Shown here: positions 1 through 7,662 of the stretch, in pieces
Position numbering within the stretch: the first letter of the stretch is position 1
How the letters are laid out: the number at the start of each line of letters is the position of its first letter
Origin: DATLYT01 sp035574455
Lineage (GTDB): Bacteria; Bacteroidota; Ignavibacteria; UBA10030
Direction of reading: 5' to 3'
DNA length: 12,156 bases
Assembly (NCBI GenBank): GCA_035574455.1
Contig: DATLYT010000121.1
Span: 1-12,156, forward strand
Notes under the pieces: model-generated
Told to the model about the DNA's origin: nothing
What the model saw: the letters and a program-made list of their open reading frames with translations, nothing else
Databases searched by the model: none
Made by a program: the position numbers and the translations under genes

Positions 1-7
1 AGGAGCG

Positions 8-1309
8 ATGCGAGTCAAACTCATCTCTGTCATAGTTCTTCTCTGTACCACACTCGTCGTGGCTCAGGAAAAGCCCTACGCATTTCGCGGTGCAACCATC
101 ATCCCGATCGAAGGTGAGCCGATCACGAATGGCGTTCTGCTTGTTCAATATGGAAAGATTCTCGCCGTTGGAACGGCTGGGGAAGTCGCTATTCCCGCTG
201 ATGCCGTCGTTCACGATGTGAGCGGCAAGGTGATCATGCCGGGAATGGTCGATACCCATTCTCACCTCGGCGGCGGTTCCGGCGGTGACGGCTCTGCTCC
301 ACTGCAACCCGACGTGCGTATTCTCGACGCCATCGACGTCCGTTCGGACGACTTCAAGAAAGCTCTCGCCGGCGGCATCACCACGCTCAACGTTATGCCC
401 GGGTCCGGTCATCTGCTCAGCGGACAGACGGCGTACCTCAAGCTCCGACCGGCTAATACGATTAACGACATGCTCTTCTGTAAAGACCCGCTCAACGACA
501 TCTGCGGCGGGATGAAAATGGCAAACGGGACGAACTCCATTCGCCAGGCTCCGTTCCCCGGCACACGGGCAAAATCGGCTGCGCTGGTGCGGCAGATGTA
601 CGTGAAAGCTCAGGAATACCGCGCAAAGATTCAGGCGGCGAAAGGAGACCCGGCAAAAATGCCGAAGCGCGAGCTCGACATGGAAGCGCTCGTGCAGGTG
701 CTTGACGGCAAACGCATCGTGCATCACCACACGCACCGTCATGATGATATCCTTACGGTTCTGAGACTGGCGAAAGAATTTGGGTTCCGCGTTGTCCTCC
801 AGCATGTGAGCGAGGCATGGAAAGTCGCCAAAGAGATCGCCGAAGCCGGCGCGCCTGCATCGATTATCGTGCTGGATTCGCCAGGCGGAAAACTCGAAGC
901 GGTGGACATTCGATGGGAGAACGGCGTAGCGTTGGAAAAAGCCGGCGCCCTGGTCGCCTTCCATACCGATGACGGGATTACGGATTCCCGACTCTTCCTC
1001 CGCTCGGCGGCGTTCGGCGTACGGGCTGGGATGTCCCGCAAAACGGCACTCGAAGCCATGACGATCAACGGCGCGAAGATGCTCGACCTTCAAAACCGCA
1101 TCGGTTCACTGAAACCGGGTAAAGATGCGGATTTCATCATCCTTTCCGGCGACCCGCTGAGCGTCTACACGCACGTAGAACAAACATGGGTGGAAGGAAG
1201 AAAAATGTTCGACCGCTCGAATCCGGACGACAAGAAATACGCCGTCGGGGGTTACAACGTGTTTCGCGGCGACCTGTATGAAGACGCCTGCGAAGGAGGT
1301 ATTCAATGA
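8..1309 (+). CDS. Exported metal-dependent amidohydrolase (imidazolonepropionase-like), apparently catalytically intact
   Basis: A 433-residue member of the amidohydrolase superfamily, close in layout to the imidazolonepropionase/prolidase-like exported group; the substrate cannot be told from sequence. Residues 1-20 form a Sec signal peptide (hydrophobic stretch ending VVA-Q), so it should act in the periplasm. A beta-sandwich strand region is followed by the metal-binding HSH motif (H84, H86), a histidine cluster (H239-H241, H243, H245), H266 in QHV and D321 in HTDDG, all expected ligand positions of the TIM barrel. The C-terminal segment GSLKPGKDADFIIL (about 366-379) is the classic return to the small domain. 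AGGAG lies at 1-5, very close to the ATG. Its stop overlaps the next gene, a paralog, in an ATGA, so the two are translationally coupled. Family assignment is firm; the reaction (cyclic amide or dipeptide hydrolysis) is inference. Confidence 0.9.
   Translation: MRVKLISVIVLLCTTLVVAQEKPYAFRGATIIPIEGEPITNGVLLVQYGKILAVGTAGEVAIPADAVVHDVSGKVIMPGMVDTHSHLGGGSGGDGSAPLQPDVRILDAIDVRSDDFKKALAGGITTLNVMPGSGHLLSGQTAYLKLRPANTINDMLFCKDPLNDICGGMKMANGTNSIRQAPFPGTRAKSAALVRQMYVKAQEYRAKIQAAKGDPAKMPKRELDMEALVQVLDGKRIVHHHTHRHDDILTVLRLAKEFGFRVVLQHVSEAWKVAKEIAEAGAPASIIVLDSPGGKLEAVDIRWENGVALEKAGALVAFHTDDGITDSRLFLRSAAFGVRAGMSRKTALEAMTINGAKMLDLQNRIGSLKPGKDADFIILSGDPLSVYTHVEQTWVEGRKMFDRSNPDDKKYAVGGYNVFRGDLYEDACEGGIQ
1293..1299 (+). 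promoter_or_regulatory. Strong Shine-Dalgarno for the second amidohydrolase
   Basis: AAGGAGG sits 6 bases before the ATG at 1306, inside the last codons of the upstream gene. It fixes the start of the downstream paralog in the ATGA overlap, even though that start gives an unusually long stretch before the hydrophobic signal segment. Confidence 0.8.
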
Positions 1310-2595
1310 ACAGAGATCGAACAAACATTTTTTCCCTTCTTCGGGGAGAACAAGCCTGCCCGCTGAACACAACGTTACCCTTTGATGCCCGGGGGTGGGC
1401 TTATCTTTTCCTCTGCCTTTTCTTCATCCCTTCCCTCGCTGTTGGTCAGCTTGCCATCCGCGGCGAAACCGTTTACACGATGGCGGGTCAGCCGATCAAA
1501 GATGGCGTTCTGCTCGTTCGCGGCAACAAGATTGAACGCGTCGGCGCTGCATCGCAAGTGACGATTCCCGCCGGCTACAAAGTTCTCTCTGCAAAGGTCG
1601 TAACGCCCGGTCTCGTGGACGCGCATAGCGTCGTCGGTCTCGCGGGCATCTATAATGTTCCGCACGACCAGATGCAACTGGAGACCTCCAGCCCCGTGCA
1701 ACCGGAGCTTCGTGCAATCGACGCATACAATCCGCGCGAGGCGTTAGTCGAGTGGGTACGTAACCTCGGCGTCACGACGACGCATACCGGTCCGGGCCCC
1801 GGTGCGTTAGCAAGCGGGACCACAATTGTGGTGAAAACCGTCGGCAACACTGTTGCGGAGGCATTGGTGGATTCCGTCGGCATGGTCGCCATTACACTCG
1901 GCTCGTCGGTAAGTCAGAATTTCCGCTCGCCCGGCACGCGCTCCAAAAGCGTGGCCATGATTCGGTCGGAATTTTTGAAGGCACAGGAGTACGCTACCAA
2001 GATGAAGGAAAAAGATCCATCGAAGCGTCCCTCCCGCGACCTGAAAATGGACGTGCTCGCCAAGGTGCTGAGCGGCGAGATGAAAGCGATGATTACTGCG
2101 CAAACCGCCGTCGACATCATGGCGGCGTTGCGACTACAGAAAGAGTTTGGCTTCAAGATGGTCTTAGATGGGGCGGCGGAAGCCTATCTGGTCCTTGATG
2201 AGATCAAGAAGGCCGGAGTGCCGGTTATCCTGCACCCCACGATGGTGCGTACCGGCGGCGACACGCGGAACGCTTCCATGGAAACGGCCGCCATGTTGAA
2301 GAAAACGGGAATCCCCTTTGCTCTGCAGAGCGGGTTTGAGGGCTACGTTCCAAAAACTCGCGTTGTTCTTTTCGAAGCGGCCATTGCTGCTAAAAACGGT
2401 CTGGCGTTTGAGGACGCCCTCGCGGCCGTCACCATCGACGCCGCACGCATCATCGGTGTAGACAAGCGCGTGGGTTCCCTCGAAGCCGGCAAAGACGCCG
2501 ACATCGTTCTGTTCGATGGCGATCCGTTCGAGTACACTTCGCACGTCTGTACCGTCGTGGTGAATGGCGCGGTGGTGAGCGAATCGTGCAAGTAA
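1306..2595 (+). CDS. Amidohydrolase-fold paralog lacking the metal-binding residues (probable pseudoenzyme), exported or anchored
   Basis: A 429-residue paralog of the upstream gene. The two align along their length, for example the TRxKS...KAQEY linker (211-229 here) and LRLxKEFGF (275-283). About 30 hydrophilic residues precede a hydrophobic segment (31-47, ending AVG-Q), which is either a long signal peptide or a membrane anchor. The metal site is gone: HSH has become H107-S-V109; the THRH cluster is replaced by A265-Q-T-A268; QHV by D288-G-A; HTD by Q341-S-G343. The fold-defining C-terminus (GSLEAGKDADIVLF, 390-403) and an open frame of full length are kept, so it is not an ordinary decaying pseudogene. 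I infer a structural or regulatory partner of the intact enzyme, perhaps a heterodimer subunit. A different, metal-free chemistry is possible but less likely. Confidence 0.85.
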   Translation: MNRDRTNIFSLLRGEQACPLNTTLPFDARGWAYLFLCLFFIPSLAVGQLAIRGETVYTMAGQPIKDGVLLVRGNKIERVGAASQVTIPAGYKVLSAKVVTPGLVDAHSVVGLAGIYNVPHDQMQLETSSPVQPELRAIDAYNPREALVEWVRNLGVTTTHTGPGPGALASGTTIVVKTVGNTVAEALVDSVGMVAITLGSSVSQNFRSPGTRSKSVAMIRSEFLKAQEYATKMKEKDPSKRPSRDLKMDVLAKVLSGEMKAMITAQTAVDIMAALRLQKEFGFKMVLDGAAEAYLVLDEIKKAGVPVILHPTMVRTGGDTRNASMETAAMLKKTGIPFALQSGFEGYVPKTRVVLFEAAIAAKNGLAFEDALAAVTIDAARIIGVDKRVGSLEAGKDADIVLFDGDPFEYTSHVCTVVVNGAVVSESCK

Positions 2596-2931
2596 TGACC
2601 AGCAGGCTGTCAAAAAACCGATACGTGTCACGCAAAGCTCGCTACGTTTGCAAAGACGCTGATTTTTACCAGAATCTGGCCTTGGCGCTCTTGGTCTGCC
2701 TGCGTGAAGCCGAAGCAGCTTCACTTCGGCGAAGGCAGGCGGCGTTGCGAGAAATAATATTCCAGAGGTTTCACTATTTATTTCTGTCAGCTTTCAATAA
2801 TATTTCCTTGCGTCTCTTGGCGTCCTTTGCGGTTCCTCGCAAACCGCCAGGTTCGGCTAAGCCTTTCAGTCCTCTCCGCAAGTTACTGAAAAGCTGGGCT
2901 TAGACATTGAGTGTTGGAATACTGCGCTTCC
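2596..2931 (+). repeat. Non-coding spacer with short inverted repeats
   Basis: No convincing gene. The spacer carries GCAAAGACGC (2650-2659) and its near reverse complement GCGTCCTTTGC (2820-2830), a small hairpin GCGGTT/AACCGC (2829-2834 with 2842-2847), and the larger stem-loop listed separately. The 105-residue open frame through here is composed of these repeats and looks like no protein. It may hold the terminator of the amidohydrolase pair and the promoter of the ABC operon, but neither is recognisable. Confidence 0.5.
2698..2740. repeat. Imperfect palindrome / stem-loop
   Basis: GCCTGC (2698-2703) pairs with GCAGGC (2735-2740), and GCCGAAG (2709-2715) pairs with CTTCGGC (2724-2730). 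A small internal loop (GTGAA opposite GAAG) and an 8-base terminal loop complete it. It lies about 100 bases after the second amidohydrolase. No T-tract follows, so it resembles a dispersed intergenic palindrome more than an intrinsic terminator. Confidence 0.55.
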
Positions 2932-3690
2932 ATGAACCCAGTCCTCGAAGTCCGTAATCTTACCAAACGCTACGGCGACCTCGTTGCCGTCGACGGCATC
3001 AGCTTTGACGTACAGCGGCAGGAGGTCTTCGGCATCCTCGGTCCCAACGGCGCGGGCAAGACAACGACGCTGGAGATGATTGAGACACTCCGACCCATCG
3101 ACACGGGCACCGTGGTGCTGAACGGCATCGACGTCACCAAAGAGCCGCAGAAGGTCAAGCAGATCATCGGCGTGCAGCTGCAATCCTCCGCCTTCTTTGA
3201 CAAGCTGAAACTGACGGAACTCCTTGTCCTTTTCGGTGAAATGTACGGCCGGCGGGTCGATCCGCTCAAGCTCTTGGACGAAGCCGAGTTACGCGACAAA
3301 GCGGGCTCGTACGTTGGCGAGCTTTCGGGCGGACAGAAACAACGCTTCTCGATTGCCGCCGCCCTGGTCAATGATCCGGTGGTGCTTTTTCTTGACGAGC
3401 CGACGACGGGACTCGACCCTCAAGCTCGCCGCCACCTCTGGGGCGTCATCCGGCGCATTCGGTCCGAGGGAAAGACGATCGTCATCACGACACATTATAT
3501 GGAAGAAGCGGAGGAGTTGTGCGACCGTGTGGCGATCATGGATCGCGGAAAAATCATCGCCTGCGCGCCGCCGCACGAGCTCGTTCAGCAACTCCTTGGG
3601 CGGGGCTTCACCAAAGAGCGCGTCGAGCGACTGGCGAACCTGGAAGACGTGTTCCTCGACCTGACCGGACATCACCTGCGAGAAGAATAA
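2932..3690 (+). CDS. ABC-2 type transporter ATP-binding protein
   Basis: A 252-residue ABC ATPase that powers export by the permease encoded immediately downstream. All motifs are present: Walker A GPNGAGKT (37-44), Q-loop (Q84), signature LSGGQKQR (131-138), Walker B with D155-E156 in LFLDEPTTGLD, and the switch histidine H188 in ITTHYMEEAEE. The short form with a C-terminal tail ending ...VFLDLTGHHLREE is typical of CcmA/DrrA-like ATPases of ABC-2 exporters. I chose ATG 2932 (MNPVLEVRNLTKRYG) because the domain starts there; an in-frame GTG at 2911 would add seven residues. Neither start has a good Shine-Dalgarno. Substrate unknown: this class moves drugs, lipids, polysaccharides or peptides. 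Confidence 0.92.
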   Translation: MNPVLEVRNLTKRYGDLVAVDGISFDVQRQEVFGILGPNGAGKTTTLEMIETLRPIDTGTVVLNGIDVTKEPQKVKQIIGVQLQSSAFFDKLKLTELLVLFGEMYGRRVDPLKLLDEAELRDKAGSYVGELSGGQKQRFSIAAALVNDPVVLFLDEPTTGLDPQARRHLWGVIRRIRSEGKTIVITTHYMEEAEELCDRVAIMDRGKIIACAPPHELVQQLLGRGFTKERVERLANLEDVFLDLTGHHLREE

Positions 3691-4751
3691 TGCGACTGAA
3701 GTTGATCCTGACTATTGCTTCCCTGAAGATGTTCCTTCGCCAGCGCGAAGCGATCCTCTGGACGATCCTGCTGCCACTCTTTATGGTCTTCCTCTTCAGC
3801 TTCGTGCAGTTCGGGGATTTCGACACGATCACGCTCGGCGTGGTCAACCATTCGCCGGATACACTCCTCGTCGGCGCATTGAAGGAGGTCTCGGCACTGA
3901 AGATTCTCACGGGAAGCGAGCAGGATGAGCTGGCAGCTCTCAAACGGGGAGAACGAGCGTTGGTCCTCCTGATTCCGCCACAGTTTCAGCCGAGCAGACA
4001 CGATTCACTGACGCTCTACCTGAACGCCGAGCGGCCGCAGGAAACACAAGTCGGGCGCATGCTCATCCAGCGCGTGCTCGATGAACTGGTGTTCCGCCAG
4101 CACAGCGGCATTCCTCGCCCCACACTGCATACCGAGCTGGTCAACAGCCGCAACCTCACGTACATCGATTTTCTCCTACCGGGTGTCCTCGCATTGTCGA
4201 TCATGAACAGCGGCATCTTCGGCGTGGCATTCAGCTTCGTTCTGTTGAAAAAGCGCGGTATCCTCCGCCGCCTGCTCGTCACCCCCATCAACCCGAACGA
4301 CTTCATCATCTCCCAGGTCATCATGCGTCTCGTCGTGTTGATGCTGCAGGTTGCGATTATGGTCGGCGCGGGGATGGTGATGTTCGACCTGCATTTCATC
4401 GGGAGCCTCTGGGACATGCTCATCGTGGCAATTCTGGGGGGAATCGTGTTCCTTGCCATTGGATTTGCGCTTTCAGGCATCTCGAAGAGCGAGGACCAGG
4501 TTGCGCCTCTCGCCAACATCATCACCCTGCCGATGATGTTCCTCTCCGGCATCTTCTTCAGCCGCTCCAACCTGCCCGGTATCGCACATACGATTACGGA
4601 CTTCTTCCCGCTCACCTACTTAGCGGACGGTCTGCGCAACATCGCCATCGAAGGCGCGACGCTCGTTGACGTGATGCCGCAGATCATCGGCCTGACCGTC
4701 TGGGCGGTGATTTCGGTGTTTGTGGCGGTGAAGGCGTTTCGGTGGGAGTGA
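3690..4751 (+). CDS. ABC-2 type transporter permease
   Basis: A 353-residue inner-membrane permease, partner of the preceding ATPase. The ATG at 3690 shares its A with the ATPase stop (TAATG), the usual tight coupling; a longer open frame back to 3519 merely runs out of phase inside the ATPase gene. The layout is that of the ABC-2 membrane family: one membrane helix near 23-42, a soluble extracytoplasmic domain of about 115 residues (45-160), then roughly five helices (about 162-187, 213-235, 240-262, 270-290, 325-348). The segment PLTYLADGLRNIAIEG near the end is characteristic of the family. Only one permease is present, so the functional unit is probably a homodimer with two ATPases. Cargo unknown. 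Confidence 0.9.
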   Translation: MRLKLILTIASLKMFLRQREAILWTILLPLFMVFLFSFVQFGDFDTITLGVVNHSPDTLLVGALKEVSALKILTGSEQDELAALKRGERALVLLIPPQFQPSRHDSLTLYLNAERPQETQVGRMLIQRVLDELVFRQHSGIPRPTLHTELVNSRNLTYIDFLLPGVLALSIMNSGIFGVAFSFVLLKKRGILRRLLVTPINPNDFIISQVIMRLVVLMLQVAIMVGAGMVMFDLHFIGSLWDMLIVAILGGIVFLAIGFALSGISKSEDQVAPLANIITLPMMFLSGIFFSRSNLPGIAHTITDFFPLTYLADGLRNIAIEGATLVDVMPQIIGLTVWAVISVFVAVKAFRWE

Positions 4752-4762
4752 ACTCTGCCACT

Positions 4763-6013
4763 ATGAATCCCCCGTTCTCAACCCTCGCGCGTCGGTTGTC
4801 CGTCTTCGCATTCTTCTTCCTCCTCGCATCAAACGGCCTCGCACAACCGGCGACTCTCCTCTCCAACCGCATCGACTCCGTCGTCCAAAGAGCCATCCAG
4901 GATGGCGAGCTCCCCGGCGCGGTCGTGCTCGTCGCCAAAGACGGAAAGATTCTCCACCGGAACGCCTACGGCTACGCGCAACTGTACGACTACGGTATGC
5001 GCAAACTCGCTCAACCGGAACCGATGACCCCCGAGCATCTCTTCGACCTTGCTTCGATGACGAAAGTCCTGGCAACCACGATGGGGATGATGGTCCTGGT
5101 GGATCGCGGCGCGGTGAAACTCAACGACCCTGTCTTCCGCTACCTACCGGAGTTTCGCGGTCCGTCGAAAGACAGCATCACCGTGCGGCATCTGTTGACG
5201 CACTCCAGCGGCCTCTACCAGTGGCAGCCGCTCTATCTCTACGCCTCCACCAAGACGGAAGTCTTCAAGCAGATCTGTGCGATGCCGTTGCAATATCCGG
5301 TCGGTGCGGCACGGCGCTACAGCGACCTTGGCTTCATGCTCCTCGGCTACATCATCGAGAAGACGAGCGGGATGGCGCTCGATGAGTTTGTGAAGCGAGA
5401 GATCTACCGCCCGCTCAACCTGCGTTCGACGAGCTACACGCCGCTCGCGTTCGGTTTCACGAAGATCGCCGCCACCTCGCACGGCAACCCGTACGAGTAC
5501 AGGATGGTGGCAGACACGGCGTTCGGTTACCGCGTGATCGGCGACCCGAGTCCGGAGATTTTCAAAGGATGGCGTCACTATACGCTCAAAGGCGAAACGA
5601 ACGACGGCAACGCGTTTTATGGACATGGCGGCGTGGCGGGACATGCAGGACTGTTCTCGACCGTGGACGATGTTTATGTTCTCCTGAGTGTGATGCTGAA
5701 TAAGGGAGAATACGGAGGCAAGAGAATTTTCCGTCCGCAGGTTGTCGAAGAGTTCACGAAGAAGAACGATTACGGCCACGGTTTGGGCTGGCAGGTCACG
5801 AACCTCTCGCCCAACACGAGCGAGGAGATTGTTGCGATTGGCCACAGCGGATTTACGGGCACCTATGGCGCTTTCATCCCGTCCCACAGGGCGGTGCTGG
5901 TGATCCTAACCAACCGCCAGAACCTCGGTGTTAAGGCGGACGGCTTCTACAACGACATCCGGAACCTGCAAAGGGGCGTGACGGCCGCACTGATGGAGTA
6001 TTTCACGAGATAG
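4763..6013 (+). CDS. Exported serine hydrolase, class C beta-lactamase / CubicO family
   Basis: A 416-residue penicillin-binding-fold hydrolase. Signal peptide at about 1-27 (FAFFFLLASNGLA-Q). The catalytic set is visible: S98-M-T-K101 (nucleophile and general base), Y186-S-D188 in the YxN position, and H361-S-G363 in the KTG position. The block GGVAGHAGLFST (289-300) is shared by a CubicO subgroup often annotated as serine hydrolase. True class C beta-lactamases normally have YxN and KTG, so YSD/HSG points to an esterase, D-amino-peptidase or cell-wall peptide hydrolase rather than antibiotic resistance (inference). ATG 4763 is 11 bases after the permease stop; an in-frame GTG at 4742 would overlap the permease and spoil the signal peptide. 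Probably co-transcribed with the ABC exporter. Confidence 0.88.
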   Translation: MNPPFSTLARRLSVFAFFFLLASNGLAQPATLLSNRIDSVVQRAIQDGELPGAVVLVAKDGKILHRNAYGYAQLYDYGMRKLAQPEPMTPEHLFDLASMTKVLATTMGMMVLVDRGAVKLNDPVFRYLPEFRGPSKDSITVRHLLTHSSGLYQWQPLYLYASTKTEVFKQICAMPLQYPVGAARRYSDLGFMLLGYIIEKTSGMALDEFVKREIYRPLNLRSTSYTPLAFGFTKIAATSHGNPYEYRMVADTAFGYRVIGDPSPEIFKGWRHYTLKGETNDGNAFYGHGGVAGHAGLFSTVDDVYVLLSVMLNKGEYGGKRIFRPQVVEEFTKKNDYGHGLGWQVTNLSPNTSEEIVAIGHSGFTGTYGAFIPSHRAVLVILTNRQNLGVKADGFYNDIRNLQRGVTAALMEYFTR

Positions 6014-6218
6014 ACCTTCCGGGTTTTAGAAACCATGTGAAAAATGGAAAGCCATTCCCTCGGATTTTTTAGATAGGCCCGATCGCTTCGGTCAGGCAGC
6101 TTTATTTTAAGACGCCTCAAGACCTTCCCCGGATTTGTTGTTTTCTACAAGGCATTGGCTTTTCTGGCGCGGTTCATGCAGAAATCCCCGCTTTAATCCG
6201 CCTTTTACTTGACCCCTC
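6014..6218 (+). other. Non-coding boundary between the GC-rich operon and the accessory block
   Basis: No gene seen. A small hairpin AATGG-AAAG-CCATT (6043-6056) is followed 7 bases later by a six-T run (6064-6069); this is at best a weak terminator for the serine hydrolase operon. From here base composition drops relative to the upstream genes. Confidence 0.35.
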
Positions 6219-6247
6219 TTGACACTGACGCACGAGTTTACTAATAT
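6219..6247 (+). promoter_or_regulatory. Near-consensus sigma70-type promoter
   Basis: TTGACA (6219-6224, 6/6) and TAATAT (6242-6247, 4/6) are separated by exactly 17 bases. It reads toward the recombinase fragment and the genes beyond. Transcription would begin near 6254, so the fragment cannot start at the TTG at 6219; ATG 6291 is the plausible start. Confidence 0.55.
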
Positions 6248-6290
6248 GAGGCCGTTGTTTCTGTTACCACCCTGCGACCACAGAAACCAC

Positions 6291-6500
6291 ATGCCTGAGC
6301 ACCGTCGACATTTGTTCGATGTCCTTACCGACGAGCTTTGTCTCCGCAACTATAGCCCGAATACTATCAAAGCGTCCAAGAGTTCTATCGAGTCATGCGC
6401 TCACCATTTTCCCGCGCCCGATGCGCGAGAAAAATACCTCAGGACTTCTTTGGGGAAGCGGTATATCAAGAATCGATTCAAGAACTATCTCACGGGGTGA
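6291..6500 (+). pseudogene. Truncated tyrosine recombinase, N-terminal core-binding fragment
   Basis: A 69-residue open frame from ATG 6291. The stretch LTDELCLRNYSPNTIKASKSS is the helical, SAM-like core-binding domain that opens phage, integron and Xer-type integrases (family pattern L-LRNYSPxTIKAY). After the HHF at about residues 39-41 the resemblance fades, and a TGA at 6498 ends the frame. The whole catalytic domain with the R-H-R-Y residues is absent, where an intact enzyme would be 290-400 residues. A neighbouring frame (6395-6625) might be a frameshifted continuation but I could not recognise it. It points the same way as the following genes, whereas intI of a classical integron is divergent, so it may be an unrelated integrase relic. 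Confidence 0.5.
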
Positions 6501-6578
6501 GCACGCACGTAAGCAAGAAGCAGATTGCAAAGGTGGTTAATCCGTTAGATCGGATGCTTTCTCAGACAAGGTACGCAA

Positions 6579-6597
6579 GCCCCGAATTTTTCGGGGC
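6579..6597. repeat. Perfect hairpin after the recombinase fragment
   Basis: GCCCCGAA (6579-6586) and TTCGGGGC (6590-6597) pair over 8 bp around a TTT loop. It would be stable, but no T-run follows on either strand, so termination is uncertain. Confidence 0.6.
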
Positions 6598-6600
6598 AAG

Positions 6601-6647
6601 CACGCAATGCGGCTACCCTCCCTAAAACGAAATAATCACGCAATGCG
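6601..6647 (+). repeat. Direct repeat CACGCAATGCG, two copies
   Basis: The 11-mer occurs at 6601-6611 and again at 6637-6647. The second copy lies inside the stem-loop ATAATC/GATTAT (6632-6637 with 6647-6652). Both lie between the recombinase fragment and the first candidate cassette boundary, the place where an attI-like site would be expected. Confidence 0.5.
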
Positions 6648-6666
6648 ATTATGCGGTAGTTATGCG
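6632..6666 (+). other. Candidate recombination boundary (attI- or attC-like 3' end)
   Basis: The hairpin ATAATC/GATTAT is followed by GTTATGCG (6659-6666). The same octamer closes the site before the PEGA gene (9059-9066). The heptamer GTTATGC is the exact reverse complement of GCATAAC at 7663-7669, the R''-like box of the next site, as expected if 6660 is the first base of a gene cassette. No left arm is convincing here, so whether it is attI or the remains of an earlier attC is undecided. Confidence 0.4.
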
Positions 6667-6717
6667 AACAGCCTGCGGCACTACTGATTTCCATACAATC
6701 ACCGAGTTCAGTTCACG

Positions 6718-7638
6718 ATGAACGTTGCCAAGCATCTATATCGTTCTTTTAGCGGACTGACAATATTGTTCGGAGTAAATTCGATGGCACAACAAGCGCC
6801 TAATCTTTCTCTAACGGAGCAGATCGCTTTTAGTACAGTCCGAATTGAGGTCAAAGTGGGTAATCTCGATGGTGTGGGTACTGGATTTTTCTTTTCTATG
6901 CTCCAAGAAGGCGATAGCAGCGTCCCAGTGATCGTTACCAACAAGCACGTTGTCGCAGGTACTCAACGGGGGTCTTTCGTCTTAACAAGAGCAAATCCAG
7001 ACGGAACACCAAATTCGACTTCTCAAATTCCGGTGTCATTGGATAATTTCGAGTCTCGCTGGATCCCCCATCCTGATCCACAAACCGATCTCGCGATAAT
7101 GCCCATTGCGCCACTTATTAACCAAGCGGTCAGTCAAGGGTTTACTCCCTTCTATCGGACAATTGACAAGTCAGTAATCCCGACCGAAGCACAACTAAAA
7201 GAACTCACTGCCGTCGAAGAAATCCTAACTGTCGGATATCCAATTGGCATCTGGGATCGCGTCAACAACTATCCCATCTTTAGAAAGGGAATCACTGCTA
7301 CCCATCCGGCCAACAAATATGAAGGACGCGACGAGTTTATGATTGACGCTGCCTCTTTCCCTGGTTGCAGCGGCTCCCCAGTTTTTCTTTACAATGTCGG
7401 CAACTACGTTTCAAGAACCGGCAACACTGTCATCGGGAGTAGGTTTTACTTCCTTGGCATCTTGTACGGAGGGCCCGAGTACACTGCAACAGGCGAAGTC
7501 AGGATTACGAACATCCCGCATAAGCAGGACACTCTCGCACTCACGAAGATTCCTATTAATCTTGGCAACGTCATCCGTTCAAGCAAGCTTCTGGACTTTG
7601 AGGACTTACTTCGCGCCCTTATAAGGAGACAGCATTAA
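6718..7638 (+). CDS. Trypsin-like serine protease (DegP/Trypsin_2-like, single domain)
   Basis: A 306-residue protein with the chymotrypsin-fold catalytic triad in order: H77 in VTNKHVV, D124 in TDLAIM, and S218 in GCSGSP. No PDZ domain follows, unlike DegP/HtrA. The N-terminus has a modest hydrophobic stretch (13-24, ending SMA-QQ) that could be a weak signal peptide, so export is likely but not certain. Upstream of ATG 6718 I see only a poor ribosome site. Lone proteases of this type occur in stress and defence contexts and as effectors cleaving a partner protein; nothing adjacent identifies a substrate. It would be the gene of the first candidate cassette. Confidence 0.82.
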   Translation: MNVAKHLYRSFSGLTILFGVNSMAQQAPNLSLTEQIAFSTVRIEVKVGNLDGVGTGFFFSMLQEGDSSVPVIVTNKHVVAGTQRGSFVLTRANPDGTPNSTSQIPVSLDNFESRWIPHPDPQTDLAIMPIAPLINQAVSQGFTPFYRTIDKSVIPTEAQLKELTAVEEILTVGYPIGIWDRVNNYPIFRKGITATHPANKYEGRDEFMIDAASFPGCSGSPVFLYNVGNYVSRTGNTVIGSRFYFLGILYGGPEYTATGEVRITNIPHKQDTLALTKIPINLGNVIRSSKLLDFEDLLRALIRRQH

Positions 7639-7662
7639 CAATTGAAGGTGCCGCAGGCCGTC

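Noticed and set aside
2164..2724. 186-residue minus-strand open frame opposite the second amidohydrolase
   Set aside because: Antisense shadow with no domain signal; the sense strand is a clear paralog of its neighbour.
2586..2903. 105-residue + strand open frame between the amidohydrolase and ABC genes
   Set aside because: It is translated from intergenic inverted repeats, overlaps the preceding gene's end, has no ribosome site and resembles no protein family.
4016..4615. 199-residue minus-strand open frame opposite the ABC permease
   Set aside because: Antisense shadow; the plus strand encodes recognisable membrane helices and family motifs.
4742..4762. Upstream GTG start for the serine hydrolase
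   Set aside because: It would overlap the permease and push charged/polar residues ahead of a normal signal peptide that begins well at ATG 4763.
5144..5887. 247-residue minus-strand open frame opposite the serine hydrolase
   Set aside because: Arginine/valine-rich antisense shadow of a clear beta-lactamase-fold gene in GC-rich DNA.
6544..6550. GTTAGAT as an additional cassette boundary
   Set aside because: It fits the GTTRRRY pattern, but the resulting unit would be about 115 bases with no gene, and I found no complementary ATCTAAC box before 6659.
6395..6625. Possible frameshifted continuation of the recombinase fragment
   Set aside because: I could not match it to any integrase segment, and the composition change near HHF fits random decay; kept only as a remark under the pseudogene.
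6601..6647. CRISPR or iteron reading of the CACGCAATGCG repeats
   Set aside because: Only two 11-base copies, no regular spacers and no replication or Cas genes nearby.
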